NCBI GenBank assembly: GCA_002712945.1
Contig: PAVA01000073.1
Span: forward strand, 1-17,803
Reading direction: 5' to 3'
DNA length: 17,803 bases
Origin: Citromicrobium sp.
GTDB lineage: Bacteria; Pseudomonadota; Alphaproteobacteria; Sphingomonadales; Sphingomonadaceae
The position numbers were made by a program, and so were the translations under genes. Below, in pieces: positions 15,653 to 17,803 of this stretch. How positions within the stretch are numbered: position 1 is the stretch's first letter; each line of letters starts with the position of its first letter. The notes under the pieces were generated by a model, which saw only the letters and a list, made by a program, of their open reading frames with translations, had not been told where the DNA came from and did no database searches.

Positions 15653-15919
15653 TTACTTGGCGGCTTCGGAGAGGAAGGTCGCCAGCCTCTGCACGGCTCC
15701 ACGCTCTGCCCTGTAGGTGACTGAGCGCCCTTCCTTCGTCGAAGAGACGAGCCCCGCGTTCCGCAACACCGACAGGTGCACAGAGGTGTTGTTGGGCATC
15801 GTGTCGGTCTGTTCAGCAACCTCGCTGGACGTGATGCCGTTCGCCGCTCGCGCTATGGCCAGGAATATCTCCAGCCGGGTTGGCTGGGCCAAGGCACTGA
15901 GTTTCGCGACGGCATCCAT
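15653..15919 (-). CDS. ArsR-family winged-helix repressor without cysteines
   Basis: This is a protein of 88 residues (91 if the ATG at 15926-15928 is used). The pattern LSALAQPTRLEIFLAIARA, then ITSSEVAEQTD, then the recognition helix NNTSVHLSVLRNAGLV and the wing KEGRSVTYRAE is the ArsR/SmtB-type winged helix. It contains no Cys and only one His, so it lacks the alpha3 Cys site of ArsR/CadC and the His-rich alpha5 site of SmtB/CzrA. Its inducer is unknown. The Shine-Dalgarno AGGAG (- strand, 15930-15934) lies 10 bp from the ATG at 15917-15919 but only 1 bp from that at 15926-15928, so the shorter form is preferred. It is convergent to czcD. It probably binds the inverted repeat at 15973-15998 and represses itself, and possibly the divergent gene. 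Confidence 0.85.
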   Translation of the reverse strand: MDAVAKLSALAQPTRLEIFLAIARAANGITSSEVAEQTDTMPNNTSVHLSVLRNAGLVSSTKEGRSVTYRAERGAVQRLATFLSEAAK

Positions 15920-15972
15920 CTTTTCCATTCTCCTGCAGATAGCGTCAGCGATCCCTACCGACAAGTTAATTC

Positions 15973-15998
15973 AATACTTCATTACCTATTGAAGTATT
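15973..15998. promoter_or_regulatory. Perfect 9-bp inverted repeat, likely ArsR-type operator
   Basis: AATACTTCA (15973-15981) and TGAAGTATT (15990-15998) are exact reverse complements separated by 8 bp, in an AT-rich island between the divergent regulator and the + strand gene. Size, symmetry and position fit the operators of ArsR-family repressors. A possible + strand promoter (TTGAAG at 15989-15994, then 16 bp, then TATGTG at 16011-16016) would overlap the right arm. The match to promoter consensus is weak. Confidence 0.7.
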
Positions 15999-16054
15999 TT
16001 GTGTTCATGCTATGTGCCGTGTCACGAGGCGCTGGTAGGTCCGGTGCGGAACGT

Positions 16055-16060
16055 GGGGAG
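16055..16060 (+). promoter_or_regulatory. Shine-Dalgarno deciding the start at 16068
   Basis: GGGGAG lies 7 bp before the ATG at 16068. The frame could extend to 15999, but that would run through the operator and a Cys-rich, non-family-like stretch, so 16068 is preferred. Confidence 0.45.
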
Positions 16061-16067
16061 CGGTGCG

Positions 16068-16445
16068 ATGAGCGATACCGCAGAATTCGAAATCGACCCT
16101 TATTTCGAGCAGGCTCCGGTGGACTGGGCGCTCGATCCTCTTGAGGACTGGAGTGGAGGCATGTTGGCTGTTCACCGTGTCGCGCTCGTCCGGATCGCAT
16201 GCGTGGCTGCAGAGACCGGGGCGCGAATGCAGCGGGACGGCTTGGCGGAGGATCCGGTCGGCTGGATGGTCTCGCCGCTCGAGCTCTTCGAAGGCCGCGC
16301 GCCGATCGAAGCTTGCATGGAGCGCAGCGCCTGCTCGAAGGCGATCCTCCTTCACGGCCTGGGTCTCGGCCTCGATGCGGATCCATCAGTGATCGATCGA
16401 TTGCTATTCGACCATTCGGCATCCTTGGAGAGCGGACGTGGTTGA
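16068..16445 (+). CDS. Conserved protein of unknown function (mobile-element type)
   Basis: This encodes an acidic soluble protein of 125 residues. The N-terminal part (FEIDPYFEQAPVDWALDP) is followed by predicted helices (MLAVHRVALVRIACVAAET) and a conserved-looking core (PVGWMVSPLELFEG, then APIEACMERSACSKAILLHGLGLGLD). I recall similar proteins in alphaproteobacterial plasmids and integrative elements. The PLELF-G-x-x-PIEAC segment faintly recalls the toxin-binding domain of Xre/MbcA-type antitoxins, but no RES-type toxin is next to it, so I assign no function. No signal peptide, membrane helix or enzyme motif is visible. It overlaps the exonuclease gene by 8 bp, so the two are co-translated. 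Confidence 0.65.
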   Translation: MSDTAEFEIDPYFEQAPVDWALDPLEDWSGGMLAVHRVALVRIACVAAETGARMQRDGLAEDPVGWMVSPLELFEGRAPIEACMERSACSKAILLHGLGLGLDADPSVIDRLLFDHSASLESGRG

Positions 16446-17310
16446 ACCGGCGCAGTCCGACATCCGGCAGCTCCGCCGTGTCGATCTTCACGTAGGTGAA
16501 ACAGGCTTCGGGGATCCGGACGATCCCCAACGCGTCGCGGCCGTTTTGGATGTGGAGACCACCGGGCTCGATCCCGAAAGCGACAGGGTCATCGAACTGG
16601 CAGTGCGACGTTTCAGGTATGATCCCGGCGGGAACATCACCGAGATCGGCCGGGCGTGGTGCTGGCGCGAGGATCCCGGCGTTCCGCTGCCCCAAGATGT
16701 GATCCGGATCACCGGCATCACGGATCAGGACCTCATTGGACGGCGGATCGACGATCGGGTCGCGACCGATATCATTTCGTCCGCCGATGTCGTCATCGCC
16801 CACAACGCCGCGTTCGATCGTCCCATGGTGGAGAAGCGCCTTACTGACCTGCCGATCAAGCAGTGGGCTTGCTCCTGCGTGGAGATCGACTGGGCCGCCG
16901 CTGGCTTTGAAGGCAGGTCGCTCGGCTGGCTCTGCGCGCAGGCAGGTTGGTTCTATGATGCGCACCGAGCGCAGGGGGATGTCGACGCGCTCATCCAGCT
17001 CCTGCGCCATGAGCGGACCGATGGACGGCCGCTGCTCTACGAGCTCGATGGCAGCTCTTCATGCGACAGCTTCGTTATCGAAGCGGTCGGCACGGCATTC
17101 TCGACCAAGGATGCGCTCCGGATGCGCGGCTACCGCTGGGATCCGAAGGCGCAGGTCTGGTGGCGTGAGGTCATGGAATTCCGCCTTCTCGAGGAACAGG
17201 CGTGGTTGGCCAGCGAGGTCTACGCGAGCGGAAAGGGTGCCCGAGCCCTCGGGCCCAGGCTGACGCGCCGAGACGCATACAGCCGCTATCGCCTCGATAG
17301 TGCGGACTGA
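16438..17310 (+). CDS. DEDDh 3'-5' exonuclease (DnaQ/RNase T-like) with extra C-terminal region
   Basis: This is a protein of 290 residues. All five DEDDh residues are visible: D38 and E40 in LDVETTG (Exo I), D127 in AHNAAFDRP (Exo II), and H176 and D181 in HRAQGDVDA (Exo III). This predicts an active metal-dependent 3'-5' exonuclease like the DNA polymerase III epsilon subunit or RNase T. Residues about 205-290 are an added region containing RGYRWDPKAQVWW (Y232, W234), a short motif seen beside nucleic-acid enzymes in mobile elements. No clamp-binding motif was identified. The start is GTG at 16438 with GGAGAG 5 bp upstream, overlapping the previous gene. It is probably an accessory exonuclease of a plasmid or integrative element rather than the chromosomal proofreading subunit, which is shorter and lacks this tail. 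Confidence 0.85.
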   Translation: MVEPAQSDIRQLRRVDLHVGETGFGDPDDPQRVAAVLDVETTGLDPESDRVIELAVRRFRYDPGGNITEIGRAWCWREDPGVPLPQDVIRITGITDQDLIGRRIDDRVATDIISSADVVIAHNAAFDRPMVEKRLTDLPIKQWACSCVEIDWAAAGFEGRSLGWLCAQAGWFYDAHRAQGDVDALIQLLRHERTDGRPLLYELDGSSSCDSFVIEAVGTAFSTKDALRMRGYRWDPKAQVWWREVMEFRLLEEQAWLASEVYASGKGARALGPRLTRRDAYSRYRLDSAD

Positions 17311-17346
17311 TCGATACCCCAATAAACCAGCTCAGGAGGACCGAAC

Positions 17347-17803
17347 ATGGCAAGGAAGCCGAGCCAACGAAAGGCTGCCGGCAAGCAGGTTGCGAAAGCG
17401 ACGCTGCCGGACGGCCTGATGAACACGGCACCGGTTCCCTACTCGGTCGCCGACACCAGGATCACGGCCCTGCAGGTGTATCACAATCCCGATCGCCGAC
17501 CCTCGGGCGACGGTCCCTGGAACAACGAGGCAGACAAGGTCTCCTGGGTCGACAACGAGACCGGCCTCGGCTGCATCATGCTTCGCCAGAAGAACGGGAC
17601 GATCTCTGGCTATGTGGGGGTGAGCCCGGAGCATCCGCTCTTCGGCTACGAGGCGGACGCCGTGCCGGTTGGCGTTTCCAACACGGTCCACGGCGGCGTG
17701 ACCTACGGCAAGGCCTGCGAGGTCAACCGGTTCGAACGGCAAGCCCACGGCAGGCCGCGTCAGGAACGCTACACGGTTTGCCACACGACATTGGTCAGGA
17801 CGG
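17347..17803 (+). CDS. Protein of unknown function, plasmid/phage-associated family, 3' end missing
   Basis: The frame is open from the ATG at 17347 to the window edge (152 codons visible), and no stop is reached. The ATG has a near-perfect Shine-Dalgarno (AGGAGGA, 17334-17340) 6 bp upstream. The N-terminus is basic (MARKPSQRKAAGKQVAK). The middle holds CIMLRQKNGTISGYVGVSP, EHPLFGYEADAVP and HGGVTYGKACE. The 'GYVGV...HPL.G......HGG.TY' pattern is one I recall from uncharacterised plasmid and phage proteins whose C-terminal part (outside this window) often contains a WWFGFDC-type motif. No function is known to me. It follows the exonuclease gene by 36 bp on the same strand. Confidence 0.7.
   Translation, partial: MARKPSQRKAAGKQVAKATLPDGLMNTAPVPYSVADTRITALQVYHNPDRRPSGDGPWNNEADKVSWVDNETGLGCIMLRQKNGTISGYVGVSPEHPLFGYEADAVPVGVSNTVHGGVTYGKACEVNRFERQAHGRPRQERYTVCHTTLVRT

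Noticed and set aside
16068..16445. Xre/MbcA-type antitoxin
   Set aside because: Only a faint similarity of the PLELF segment. There is no helix-turn-helix, and the neighbour is an exonuclease, not a RES-domain toxin.
17311..17346. Possible tRNA or terminator in the gap
   Set aside because: At 36 bp it is too short for a tRNA, has no stable stem, and contains mainly the Shine-Dalgarno of the next gene.

Overview
The window is GC-rich, densely coded DNA with ATGA/GTGA gene overlaps. It looks alphaproteobacterial, most probably Sphingomonadales (Sphingomonas/Erythrobacter-like). This is judged from protein style and gene order only, because no taxonomic marker gene is present. Both edges cut through genes. 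The content is accessory: a putative defence or nucleobase-chemistry operon, a heavy-metal efflux operon, and a right flank of the kind found on plasmids or integrative elements.

Left block (1-3475, + strand). The genes in order are an 8-oxoguanine-type HhH-GPD DNA glycosylase/lyase (5' end outside the window), a small protein with a Gly/Ser/Asp-rich N-terminal tail and a compact beta domain, a fusion of a PfkB-type kinase-like domain with a nucleoside 2-deoxyribosyltransferase-like domain, a short QueC-like PP-loop enzyme, and a SagB-type nitroreductase-like protein. The last four genes overlap one another by 4-14 bp, which suggests translational coupling. QueC-like plus OGG-like genes recall the accessory set of type IV CBASS, but no CD-NTase or TGT gene is visible here. 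The combination may be an undescribed nucleobase- or protein-modifying immune system. Convergent to it, with a 33-bp gap, is a single gene for a 1240-residue protein (3509-7231, - strand). Its C-terminus carries a PD-(D/E)XK-type nuclease signature, and I cannot assign the rest.

Middle block (7468-15601, + strand). This is a metal-resistance operon: a small secreted His/Cys-rich protein, then CzcC (outer-membrane factor), CzcB (periplasmic adaptor) and CzcA (RND pump with the HME1-type D-x5-D-x6-E signature expected for Zn/Co/Cd). These are followed by a SpoIIAA-like/STAS protein, a truncated CDF-like membrane protein with an unusual metal site, and a canonical CzcD-type CDF exporter. A nested inverted repeat fills the gap before czcC. 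The likely division of labour is that the CDF proteins move cytosolic divalent cations to the periplasm and CzcCBA exports them across the outer membrane.

Right block (15653-17803). A cysteine-free ArsR-family regulator on the - strand is convergent to czcD. A perfect 9-bp inverted repeat lies upstream of it and is probably its operator. Beyond this are a conserved protein of unknown function, a DEDDh (DnaQ-like) 3'-5' exonuclease with an extra C-terminal region, and the 5' part of a family of unknown function that I associate with plasmids and phages. No rRNA, tRNA, CRISPR array, transposase or integrase was recognised.
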